Positions 1 through 8,000 of a stretch of 18,438 nucleotides of DNA are shown here, in pieces. The translations under genes were made by a program, and so were the position numbers. The stretch covers positions 1-18,438 of the forward strand of contig JAEWLN010000173.1 of the NCBI GenBank assembly GCA_023457535.1, read 5' to 3'. The notes beneath the pieces were generated by a model that was not told the DNA's origin, did not search any database, and saw only the letters and a list, made by a program, of their open reading frames with translations. The DNA is from Bacteroidota bacterium. Its GTDB lineage: Bacteria > Bacteroidota > Bacteroidia > Flavobacteriales > Flavobacteriaceae. Positions within the stretch are counted from its first letter, which is position 1; every line of letters starts with the position of its first letter.

Positions 1-330
1 ATGTCACAAAACAACGGAAGCACATTGGTAGCGATCCTTGCCGGAATTGCATTGGGCGCTACGGCGGGAATTTTGTTTGCGCCAGATAAAGGATCGAAAA
101 CGCGCGCCAAAATCAAAGATGGATTTGACGAAGCCAAAGACAAGGCCAAAGGTAAATTCGAACAGGCCAAAAGCAAATTTAGCGGCCGATATGGCGACAC
201 ACGTCACAATGTAGAAGATTCTTATGCGGATTTACTGTCCAACCTGAGCCACAAAGCCGAAGACGCCATTACGTTCCTCGAGCAAAAGCTGGCCGATCTA
301 AAAAACCAAAACGCAAAATACCAAAAATAA
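1..330 (+). CDS. YtxH domain-containing small membrane protein
   Basis: A 109-residue protein with one hydrophobic segment near the N-terminus (about residues 8-27) followed by the motif GILFAPDKGSKTR. That motif, just after a Gly/Ala-rich transmembrane helix, is the hallmark of the YtxH family (known from general-stress proteins of Gram-positives and abundant in Bacteroidota). The remainder is a Lys/Ala/Glu-rich amphipathic region (about 36-109) that looks helical or coiled-coil. Its molecular function is unknown; it is probably a single-pass inner-membrane protein. The ATG is the first base of the window, so upstream signals are not visible, but this start places the hydrophobic segment where family members have it. 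The stop codon overlaps the next start (TAATG), indicating an operon with the two genes that follow. Confidence 0.85.
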   Translation: MSQNNGSTLVAILAGIALGATAGILFAPDKGSKTRAKIKDGFDEAKDKAKGKFEQAKSKFSGRYGDTRHNVEDSYADLLSNLSHKAEDAITFLEQKLADLKNQNAKYQK

Positions 331-680
331 TGGCGTTCGAAGACCTTCGCAACAACGCCGATTCTGTACAGGAACAAGCGCAATCGTTTATCAAAAGCAG
401 TCTGGCATACTACAAGCTGTGGGGTTTCAAAGTCGCAATGAAATCCACGGTCGTAATTTTCAAATTCGCGCTGATTTTGATTTGCGTGCTGATGGTGCTG
501 TTGTTCGGATCTGTCGCAGCGGCATTTGCGATAGGGCAGTGGCTCGATAGCTATGCCTACGGCTTTTTGATCGTGGCCGGCGTTTACGTCATTTTTACGG
601 CATTGTTGTTCCTGATCAAGGACAAGATTGCCGAGGGTCCGATACTCGAGAAATTCTCAGAAATCTTTTTTAACGACTAA
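330..680 (+). CDS. Two-TM membrane protein, holin-X / phage holin family-like
   Basis: A 116-residue protein. An amphipathic N-terminal helix (about 1-40) is followed by two long hydrophobic segments (about 43-70 and 76-96), and then a short charged tail ending in an E/F-rich stretch. This architecture and the sequence style match small proteins annotated as 'phage holin family' or Actinobacterial holin-X-like, which are common next to YtxH genes in flavobacteria. The holin name reflects topology only; nothing here points to a phage. The ATG shares one base with the stop of the YtxH gene, so the two are probably translationally coupled. It likely works with the YtxH protein at the inner membrane, but the role is unknown. 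Confidence 0.7.
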   Translation: MAFEDLRNNADSVQEQAQSFIKSSLAYYKLWGFKVAMKSTVVIFKFALILICVLMVLLFGSVAAAFAIGQWLDSYAYGFLIVAGVYVIFTALLFLIKDKIAEGPILEKFSEIFFND

Positions 681-681
681 T

Positions 682-951
682 ATGCAAAAGAAACGTTATT
701 CGTCCTATGCGGAGATCGATCGCGATCTTGAGGTGCTTAAACTTGAGCGCGACATTGAATACCAACGGCTTTTGCTGAGCATCGAGCACACGCGCGAGAG
801 TTTTACGCCTCAAAATATGGTACGCGGTTTTTTGAATACACTGCCCGATTTCTCATGGCGCGACGTACTCCAGAAATCCTACGGAAGTATCCTCAACATG
901 GCCATCCCGTTTGTTATGGGCTGGCTTTCCAAAAAGAAAGGAGGCCGATAA
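682..951 (+). CDS. Small conserved protein, DUF6327-like
   Basis: An 89-residue protein that I start at the ATG at 682, one base after the stop of the upstream gene. A longer reading from 628 would overlap the holin-like gene by more than 50 bases and adds unconserved-looking residues. The N-terminus reads MQKKRYSSYAEIDRDLEVLKLERDIE up to residue 26 in two conserved-looking blocks (YSSYAEID; LEVLKLERD), which I recall from flavobacterial proteins called DUF6327. The C-terminal third has a short hydrophobic stretch (about residues 68-82) ending in KKKGGR, possibly a membrane-associating helix. It is the third gene of the YtxH/holin-like operon, and its stop codon lies in the loop of the terminator hairpin. 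Function unknown; the DUF number is from memory. Confidence 0.65.
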   Translation: MQKKRYSSYAEIDRDLEVLKLERDIEYQRLLLSIEHTRESFTPQNMVRGFLNTLPDFSWRDVLQKSYGSILNMAIPFVMGWLSKKKGGR

Positions 952-965
952 GCCTCCTTTTTTTA
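937..965 (+). terminator. Bidirectional rho-independent terminator
   Basis: A perfect inverted repeat, AAAGGAGGC (937-945) and GCCTCCTTT (952-960), has a 6-base loop (946-951) that contains most of the stop of the DUF6327-like gene. On the plus strand it runs straight into seven Ts (958-964). On the minus strand the same hairpin follows the stop of the SPFH gene (963-965) and is followed by a T-rich run, so it can terminate both convergent operons. Confidence 0.85.
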
Positions 966-1949
966 TACCGTAATGTCTGGATTTTCAGGGTTTTCCGGTG
1001 CGTCCCTAAAACGCGATTCCGGTTTTTCCTTTTTAATCGCGGGTGTGTTGCGCTTCATCATTTCGCCCACCTGGTTCGAGGCGCTGAACGAGGCGACCAT
1101 GTTGTTGAGCATGTCACTTCCGGCTTGTGGCGAGTTGGGAAGCAGGATCAGACTCGAATTTGTATCTGCGCCAATGGCCTGCAGCGTGTCGTAATGTTGC
1201 GTCACAACGATCAATGCCGAGGCTTCCTGTGAATTGATGCCTACATTGTTCAAAACCTCGACGCTTTCGACCAGGCCGCGCGCGATTTCCCGTCGTTGGT
1301 CCGCGATACCTTGTCCTTGCAGACGCTTGCTTTCGGCTTCGGCCTTGGCTTTGGCCACAATGCGAATGCGCGAACTTTCAGCCTCGAATTCTGCGGCGGT
1401 TTTCTCGCGATCGGCGGCATTGATCCGGTTCATCGCGTTTTTGACCTGAATGTCCGGATCGATATCGGTCACAAGTGTATTGATGATGTCATAACCATAC
1501 GTCATCATGGCATCGTTGAGTTCGCGTTTAACGGCGATCGCGATGTCGTCTTTGCGTTCAAAAACGTCGTCGAGTTTGAGTTTTGGCACCTCGGCGCGCA
1601 CAACGTCAAACACATAGGCCGTAATCTGGTCGTGCGGGTACTCGAGCTTGTAGAACGCGTCATAGACCTTGTCCTGAATGACTTTGAACTGGACCGAAAC
1701 TTTCATTTTGACAAACACATTGTCCTTGGTTTTGGTTTCAATAATGACGTCAAGTTGCTGGATTTTGAGGTTGACGCGTCCGGCGATGCGGTCGATGATC
1801 GGAATTTTGAGCTGCAACCCGGAATTGCGCACGCTCAGGAATTTCCCGAACCGTTCGATGATGACGGCAGTTTGTTGCTTGACGGTAAAGAAAGAAGACA
1901 ACAAAATAAACAAGGCCAGGACCAATAAGACAATAGAAGGGATGCTCAT
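963..1949 (-). CDS. SPFH/Band 7 domain membrane protein (stomatin/prohibitin-like)
   Basis: A 328-residue protein. An N-terminal transmembrane helix (residues about 4-22) is followed by an SPFH/Band 7 domain (about 23-185, with the typical TVKQQTAVIIERFGKF opening and the RAEVPKLKLDDVFERK block). Next comes an Ala/Glu/Lys-rich coiled coil (about 183-225, EAESSRIRIVAKAKAEAESK) and a proline- and charge-rich tail. The order and length fit the QmcA / stomatin / plant HIR-protein branch. Such proteins form large ring or cage assemblies on the membrane and often modulate membrane proteases or microdomains. The usual NfeD partner gene is not adjacent on either side. The start ATG at 1949 is only about 70 bases from the divergent barrel gene. 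No clear promoter box is visible for this gene. Confidence 0.9.
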   Translation of the reverse strand: MSIPSIVLLVLALFILLSSFFTVKQQTAVIIERFGKFLSVRNSGLQLKIPIIDRIAGRVNLKIQQLDVIIETKTKDNVFVKMKVSVQFKVIQDKVYDAFYKLEYPHDQITAYVFDVVRAEVPKLKLDDVFERKDDIAIAVKRELNDAMMTYGYDIINTLVTDIDPDIQVKNAMNRINAADREKTAAEFEAESSRIRIVAKAKAEAESKRLQGQGIADQRREIARGLVESVEVLNNVGINSQEASALIVVTQHYDTLQAIGADTNSSLILLPNSPQAGSDMLNNMVASFSASNQVGEMMKRNTPAIKKEKPESRFRDAPENPENPDITV

Positions 1950-1992
1950 AGAATTAAGTTTTAAAATGTCTGTTAAATTACGAAAAATAAAT

Positions 1993-2000
1993 TACGTTTG
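1993..2000 (+). promoter_or_regulatory. Bacteroidota-type -7 promoter element for the barrel gene
   Basis: TACGTTTG matches TAnnTTTG at every fixed position and ends 18 bases before the ATG at 2019. The expected -33 TTTG about 19 bases upstream is not well matched (only TGTTAA near 1971), so support comes from the -7 box and its position. Confidence 0.5.
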
Positions 2001-2018
2001 TCGCTCAAACCAAGACCT

Positions 2019-2669
2019 ATGAGAAAGTTGTTCAGTATGATCGCGTTGGCCATCGTGCCGGCTGCGTTCGCCCAATGGGAATACCGCGATTCGAACCGCA
2101 TCGGGATTATCGGCGGGATCAACCAGTTCAGCCTCAACTCCAGTAATTTCGATGCCAAGCCGCAACTGGGCTGGAACGCCGGACTTTCAATGCGCGGGAA
2201 TTTTTACAATGATTTTGACATGGTCTACGCCATACAGTTCAGCGAGAACAAATTCTCCGTGGCCACGACCAATCCTGTTAACACCTTGCGCAAAGACGTG
2301 GAATTCAAGTTGCCCTCGGCGCAAATCTCGCTGATGCTCAGTTACAAGATTGTCGAGCACCACCTGAGTATTGAATTTGGCCCGATGGTTCAAATTGGCG
2401 ATAAATTTAAAATCGACGATGATGCCAATACCAACAATATCATCGACGGCACGACGTTTAAAGCAGGAGATATCCGCAAGATCTCGCGGTTCAATTTTTA
2501 TCCGGTTGCAGGTGTCACGTTCGGGATCAAACATTTGCGCGCCAATGTGCAATATGCGTACGGACTGACCAATATGCTCGGAAATCTCAATGATGCATCG
2601 TTGTACCCAGGCGTTAAGTTCAAAGGGAACGCCGGTATCTTAAGCGGAAACCTGATTATTTACCTATGA
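2019..2669 (+). CDS. PorT-like outer-membrane beta-barrel protein
   Basis: A 216-residue exported protein. I choose the ATG at 2019 because it gives a standard signal peptide (MRKLFSMIALAIVPAAFA, cleavage before QW); the in-frame TTG at 1998 would lie inside the promoter box. The mature part alternates polar and hydrophobic residues in short aromatic-rich strands (for example LGWNAGLSMRGNFY, ISLMLSYKIV, LRANVQYAYGL), the pattern of the OMP_b-brl_2/PorT-type 8-stranded barrel family. True PorT acts in type IX secretion, but this fold is used by many paralogues, so I do not assign that role. The stop overlaps the next start (ATGA at 2666), implying co-expression with the secreted protein downstream. 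Confidence 0.75.
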   Translation: MRKLFSMIALAIVPAAFAQWEYRDSNRIGIIGGINQFSLNSSNFDAKPQLGWNAGLSMRGNFYNDFDMVYAIQFSENKFSVATTNPVNTLRKDVEFKLPSAQISLMLSYKIVEHHLSIEFGPMVQIGDKFKIDDDANTNNIIDGTTFKAGDIRKISRFNFYPVAGVTFGIKHLRANVQYAYGLTNMLGNLNDASLYPGVKFKGNAGILSGNLIIYL

Positions 2670-3244
2670 AAAAAATTGCATGGCTGTTGTTGCTTTGTGG
2701 CCTCAATACGATGGGCCAGTCGATTGAAAAAAAAGACGGGACCAAAATCGATGTTTCCGGCGGCAGGATTTTCGTCGAACCCGGCAACAAGCGGCTGATC
2801 TATTTTGAAAAAGACAGCAAAAAAGCGCAACGCATCAAGTTTAAGGATTTGCGTCAGGCGGCCTGGAAGGACACCAGATTCGCCACTTTTGAAGTAGAGG
2901 GAAAGCCCGACGGCTACTACATTCTTGCCGAACACGGCGGCAAAAAACTATTGCTGCACAAACGCACGCGCGTGAAAAGCCGCGGCGGATTTGAATCGGC
3001 TTATACCCGATATGCGCTGATCGCTTACGACAATGCGGTACGTTCCAGCATTGTTTTCACCGATGAAAATACCGATGACAACATCGCAAAGCGCGCCTCA
3101 GTCCTTTCATGGATCCAGGCCAATTTCCCCGATTGCGCAAAGCTGACAGAAAGAACCGCGGCGTTTGAAAGTCCTCAGAGCGACGACAAACACCGAACCG
3201 TACTCGTATTGCTCAATGAGCCGGTGTATGTTCCATGTCCATAA
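2666..3244 (+). CDS. Secreted protein of unknown function
   Basis: A 192-residue protein with a clear signal peptide (MKKIAWLLLLCGLNTMGQS, likely cut after the Gly or Gln near residue 17-18). The mature region starts with a KKDGTKIDV/SGGRIFVEPG segment, is rich in Lys and aromatic residues, and has only one mature cysteine (in NFPDCAKL) besides the one near the C-terminus (VPCP). I recognise no catalytic motif and no family. Its coding sequence overlaps the PorT-like barrel gene by four bases, so the two are probably translated together, and the protein may be a periplasmic partner of that barrel. That partnership is an inference from position only. Confidence 0.6.
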   Translation: MKKIAWLLLLCGLNTMGQSIEKKDGTKIDVSGGRIFVEPGNKRLIYFEKDSKKAQRIKFKDLRQAAWKDTRFATFEVEGKPDGYYILAEHGGKKLLLHKRTRVKSRGGFESAYTRYALIAYDNAVRSSIVFTDENTDDNIAKRASVLSWIQANFPDCAKLTERTAAFESPQSDDKHRTVLVLLNEPVYVPCP

Positions 3245-3268
3245 AAAAGCGCCCCTCGAGGCACCTTT
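3243..3268 (-). terminator. Rho-independent terminator of gltX
   Basis: Read on the minus strand just after the gltX stop: AAAGGTGCC, a 6-base loop TCGAGG, then GGCGCTTTT and more Ts. The stem is 9 pairs with G-U wobbles and is followed by a run of six Ts (3243-3248). On the plus strand the same sequence has C-A and A-C mismatches, so it works better for gltX than for the secreted-protein gene that ends at 3244. Confidence 0.7.
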
Positions 3269-3269
3269 G

Positions 3270-4781
3270 TTATAACTGACTGATTGCTTTTTTGATCCGG
3301 TTTATGGTTTCGTCCTTGCCGATGACTTCCATGATATCAAATAAATGCGCACCTTTTAACGCGCCCACCAAACTCAGGCGCAGCGGTTGCATTACTTTGC
3401 CCATGCCAATTTCGTTTTGCGCCATCCAATCTTTGACGGTTGTCTCGATGTTTGTGGAGTGGAAATCGTCTATGTTGGCTACCACTTCTATTAATTGGCT
3501 CATTAACGCCGGGGTTTCCTCTTTCCAGTTTTTGGCCGCTTTTTCGTCGTAAGCCGTAGGGGCGACAAAGAAATAATCGGACAGTTCCCAAAGTTCGGAC
3601 ACAAAATGCGCGCGGTCCTTGACCAAACCAACGATGTGCGCAATTTCTGCCAATGAAAAGGTGCGCTCGAGGTGTCTGGATTCGACTGCAGGCAAAAACG
3701 CGCGGGCCAGATCGGCGTTGTCTTTGCGCATCAGGTATTGGTGGTTGAACCATTTGTTTTTCTCCGGATCGAACTTTGCGCCGGCCTTGTGCACGCGGCC
3801 AAGGTCAAAGGCGCCCCCGAGTTCCTCAAGGGTAAACAATTCCTTATCGGTGCCGTCGTTCCAGCCTAAAAGCGCAAGGAAATTGACTACAGCCTCGGGG
3901 AAAAATCCGTTTTCGCGGTAACCCGATGAAATGCCTTCGTCGGTTTTCCATTCGAGCGGAAACACCGGAAATCCCATTTTATCGCCGTCGCGCTTGGACA
4001 ATTTTCCGTTGCCAACGGGCTTGAGGATCAATGGCAAGTGCGCAAATTCAGGCGCGTCCCACCCGAATGCCCGGTATAAGAGTACGTGCAGCGGCATCGA
4101 CGGAAGCCATTCTTCGCCGCGGATCACGTGCGAGGTTTCCATCAAATGATCGTCTACGATGTTGGCCAAATGATAGGTAGGCATGCCGTCGCTTTTGAAC
4201 AACACTTTGTCGTCGAGCAAATTGGAATCGAACTTAATGGCGCCCCGGATCAGGTCATGCAACTGCAAGGTCTGATCGACCGGCGTCTTGAACCGGATCA
4301 CATAAGGATCCCCGTTTGCAATGCGCTCGCGCGTTCGTTCCGCCGATTGGGTCAGTGCGTTGTCGAGTTTTTCGCGGTTGCGGTGGTTGTAAATAAACGT
4401 TTTTCCGGCTTCCTCGTGCTGTTTGCGGTGGGCGTCGAGTGCCTCGGCGGTGTCGAATGCGTAGTAGGCGTGTCCGGATTGGATCAGTTTATCGGCGTAT
4501 TGCTGATAAATTTCCTTGCGCTCACTTTGTCTGTACGGCCCGAACTTTTCATTTTTGCCGATCGTCTCATCGGGTGAAATCCCAAGCCATTCCAGTGCTT
4601 CCATGATATAGCTTTCGGCCCCCGGAACAAAACGGTTCTGGTCTGTATCTTCGATGCGCAGGTAGAAAACCCCGCCATGTTTTTTGGCGAACAGATAATT
4701 GAACAAAGCGGTCCTTACCCCGCCAATGTGTAACGGTCCCGTAGGACTTGGTGCAAAACGCACGCGAACTGGTCTTGACAT
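3270..4781 (-). CDS. gltX: Glutamate--tRNA ligase
   Basis: A 503-residue class I aminoacyl-tRNA synthetase that charges tRNA(Glu) with glutamate in the cytoplasm. The HIGH-type signature is PSPTGPLHIGG (residues 11-21) and the KMSKS-type loop is KLSKRDG (260-266). RFAPSPTG, LRIEDTDQNR (41-50) and the VIRGEEWLPS block (219-228) are all GluRS hallmarks. The C-terminal anticodon-binding region includes EKNKWFNHQYL and GMGKVMQPLRLSLVG. Length is normal for the family. The zinc-binding cysteines found in E. coli GluRS are absent; in fact I see no cysteine anywhere in the protein. It is monocistronic, with its own promoter (4798-4805) and terminator (3243-3268). Confidence 0.97.
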   Translation of the reverse strand: MSRPVRVRFAPSPTGPLHIGGVRTALFNYLFAKKHGGVFYLRIEDTDQNRFVPGAESYIMEALEWLGISPDETIGKNEKFGPYRQSERKEIYQQYADKLIQSGHAYYAFDTAEALDAHRKQHEEAGKTFIYNHRNREKLDNALTQSAERTRERIANGDPYVIRFKTPVDQTLQLHDLIRGAIKFDSNLLDDKVLFKSDGMPTYHLANIVDDHLMETSHVIRGEEWLPSMPLHVLLYRAFGWDAPEFAHLPLILKPVGNGKLSKRDGDKMGFPVFPLEWKTDEGISSGYRENGFFPEAVVNFLALLGWNDGTDKELFTLEELGGAFDLGRVHKAGAKFDPEKNKWFNHQYLMRKDNADLARAFLPAVESRHLERTFSLAEIAHIVGLVKDRAHFVSELWELSDYFFVAPTAYDEKAAKNWKEETPALMSQLIEVVANIDDFHSTNIETTVKDWMAQNEIGMGKVMQPLRLSLVGALKGAHLFDIMEVIGKDETINRIKKAISQL

Positions 4782-4797
4782 GTCGATGAATTTTGTG

Positions 4798-4805
4798 CAA
4801 AGATA
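4798..4805 (-). promoter_or_regulatory. -7 promoter element of gltX
   Basis: On the minus strand TATCTTTG matches TAnnTTTG perfectly and ends 16 bases upstream of the gltX ATG, giving a short leader. The -33 element is not obvious. Confidence 0.6.
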
Positions 4806-4978
4806 CGATGGGGGATTTGGAAATAAGGAACACGCGTTTGGAAATTTAAAATCCGGACTCGGGGCGAAGGCTAATGGAACGCACGTCTCGAGCGCAATCC
4901 GGAAATGACAAAGGGCTTTGGCCGCGACGCCATTTTAATTTGCATTTTTTTTAACCTTTTCCAATTCAGATAAAATCG

Positions 4979-4986
4979 TACTTTTA
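4979..4986 (+). promoter_or_regulatory. Possible -7 promoter element of the DUF4175 operon
   Basis: TACTTTTA differs from TAnnTTTG only in the last base. A TTTT (4957-4960) sits 18 bases upstream in the -33 position, and the ATG follows 19 bases after the box. The rest of the 224-bp divergent gap (4782-5005) shows no other feature I can support, apart from a weaker alternative box, TTAATTTG, at 4935-4942. Confidence 0.4.
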
Positions 4987-5005
4987 GCGGTTATAAAATT
5001 GGTTT

Positions 5006-8000
5006 ATGGCAACATCTGCCGTCATTTACGAAAAACTCGAGGCGTTCATCCGAAAGTACTACACCAACGAACTCATTCGCGGTGCGCTGTTCTTTATCGG
5101 ATTGGGACTTTTGTACTTTTTATTCACATTGTTCGTCGAGTACTTTTTATGGCTCAAGCCCGCAGGCCGCACGGTTTTGTTCTGGCTGTTCATTGGCGTG
5201 GAAATACTCCTGCTCGCGCGTTATATTTTGTATCCGATGTTGCGGCTGTTCAAACTGCAAAAAGGCATCGATTATAAACAGGCTTCGCAAATCATCGGCA
5301 GCCATTTTAGCGAAGTGAGCGATAAACTGACCAACTTTTTGCAATTGTCGGGCGATGCAAACCAATCGGAGCTGTTGCTGGCATCGATCGAGCAAAAAGC
5401 CAATTTGCTGCAACCGGTTCCGTTTGGCCACGCGGTCAATTTTTCCAAAAACAGGAAATACCTTCCGCTGGCGTTGTTGCCGATGCTGTTTGTGTTGTTT
5501 TTTTACCTCTCGGGCAATTCCGAGGTGATCTCGCAAAGTTTCAACCGCGTCGTTCATTTTAAAGAACAATTTGTACCGCCGGCACCGTTTTCATTCGTCG
5601 TGCTCAATGACCGGTTGCAAACCGAGCAAAACAAGGATTTTGTGTTGCGCGTCAAGTCGCAGGGAAAAGTAGTTCCGGAAAATGCGGTCGTTGTAATCGG
5701 CCAGGAAAGTTATTTCATGGAATCGGACAAACCCGGCCAGTTCAGCTTTAAAATTGCCAAACCTGCGGCCAATGTGTTGTTCCATATCGAGGCCAACGAC
5801 ATCGCATCGCCGGATTATGAGCTTACCGTGGTGGCTGTACCGTCGATCGCCAATTTTGAGATGGTGCTGCAATATCCGGGCTATCTGGGCAAAAAAACAG
5901 AGACCGTAAAAGGTACCGGAAATGCGATCGTTCCGGAAGGTACGCGTGTGACCTGGCGCATGAATACGCTTGCAACGCAACATGTGGAGTGGGTTTCAGC
6001 AAGCCAAAGCCAATCTTTTGCGCAAAACGGCAATGTGTTCAGTTGGTCGAAAAGCATTCTGCAAAACACGGATTACCAGATCCTGACATCGAATGAAAAG
6101 GTCACGCATTACGAAAAGCTGAATTACCAGATTTCAGTGGTAAAGGACCAATATCCGACGATCAACGTGAACCAGGCGCCGGACAGCCTCAAGGTCCGGA
6201 AACAATATTTGCTTGGGCAGGTGGCCGACGATTACGGATTGTCCAAATTGCAAATTGTATATTATCCGAAAGACGCGCCAAATCAGGCCCGCCGCGGTAC
6301 GATCGCCGTAAAGAACACTGTGTTTGACCAATTTGTGTTTTCATTTCCAAGCACGTTGCCGGTCGATCCGGGCATCAATTACGAATATTATTTTGAAATT
6401 TTTGACAACGACGCGATCCACAATTACAAAAGCGCGCGGTCATCGGTATTTTCAAGCCGGATCCTGACCGACGAGGAAAAGGCCGATGAGATGTTACAGC
6501 AGCAAAGCGAGAATATCAATAGTCTGGAAAAATCGCTGCGCAACCAGGACAAGCAATTGACCGAGATCGACAAAATGCAAAAAGCCGGCAAGGAAAAGGA
6601 CAGCCGTGAGTTCAAGGACCAGCAAAAGATGAACGATTTTATCAAGCGGCAAAAGCAGCAAGACGAAATGATGAAAGAGTTTTCAAAGAAGATGGACGAA
6701 AATCTCGACAAATTCCAATCGGACAAAAAAGACGATTTCAAGCAGGAACTGCAAAAGCGTTTGGAGGACGCGGAGAAAGACCTCGAGAAGAATCAGAAAC
6801 TGCTCGACGAACTCAAGGAACTCAACGATAAAATCAAGAATGAGGAGCTCATGGACAAGCTCGATAAGTTCAAGCAAAACAGCAAGAATCAGGTCAAGAA
6901 CCTTGAGCAGTTGGTGGAATTGACCAAGAAGTATTATGTCGAGAAGAAAGCTGAGCAATTGGCCGACAAACTCGACAAGCTGTCGGAAAAGCAGGATAAA
7001 TTATCGGATAGCGGAAAGGAAAACGACGCCAAAAAGCAAGAGGAAATCAACAAAGCGTTCGATAAAATCCAGGAAGAGCTCAAAGAACTTGACAAGGAAA
7101 ACAAAGAACTTCAATCGCCACTTGAGATCCCAAAAGACGCCGAAAAGGAGCGAAGCATTGATGAAGATCTCAAAAAAGCATCGGACGAATTGCAAAAGGA
7201 CGCCAAAGACAAGGCCAAACCCAAGCAAAAGAGTGCGGCCAAGAAAATGAAGGAAATGAGCCAGCAAATGGCAGACAGTATGGCCGGCGGCGAAATGGAA
7301 CAGCTCGAGGAAGACGTGAAAATGCTGCGCCAGATTCTGGATAACTTACTCGCTTTTTCGTTTTCGCAGGAAGATTTGATGGGCGAGTTCAAAGGACTCA
7401 GGCGCGGATCGCCGTCGTTCAACAAATACCTCAAACTGCAGCAGGATCTTAAACTGCAGTTCAGGCACGTGGATGACAGTTTGTTCGCGATGTCGTTGCG
7501 CAATCCAAAGATCGCCGAGGACGTGACCAAAGAGATCGGAAATGTACATTACAACATTGACAAATCCCTCGAAAACCTGGTGGAGGCCAACATTGGCAAA
7601 GGCGTTTCTCACCAGCAATACACGGTATCGTCCGCCAACAAACTGGCCGATTTCCTGAGCGATATCCTCAACGGCATGCAAATGTCGCTGTCCGGATCGG
7701 GAACGGGTGGAAAGCCCAAGCCGGGTCAGGGACAGGGTTCTGGAATGCAGCTGCCGGACATTATCAAAAAGCAGGAAGGCTTGAGCGAACAAATGAAAGA
7801 CGCGATGAAAGGCAAGAAGCCGGGCGATGGTAAAAAGCCCGGCGATGGAAACAAACCCGGCGAAGGCGAAAAGGGAGGCAAGGGAGAAAAAGGCAAGTCC
7901 GGGCAATCCAATGGCGGTAGTGGCGAAGGGGAACAGGGCGATGACGGTGAAGGCGACGCGCGTGCCATCATGGAGATTTACAAAGAGCAAAAGCAACTGC

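Noticed and set aside
330..680. Prophage signal suggested by the holin-like gene
   Set aside because: No lysin, structural, integrase or other phage genes are nearby; the gene sits in a small chromosomal operon.
1296..1928. Plus-strand open frame (210 codons) opposite the SPFH gene
   Set aside because: A shadow of the well-supported SPFH protein; its His/Phe/Asp-rich composition has no recognisable domain.
1998..2018. TTG start giving a 7-residue longer barrel protein
   Set aside because: It overlaps the promoter box and would place extra residues before a standard signal peptide.
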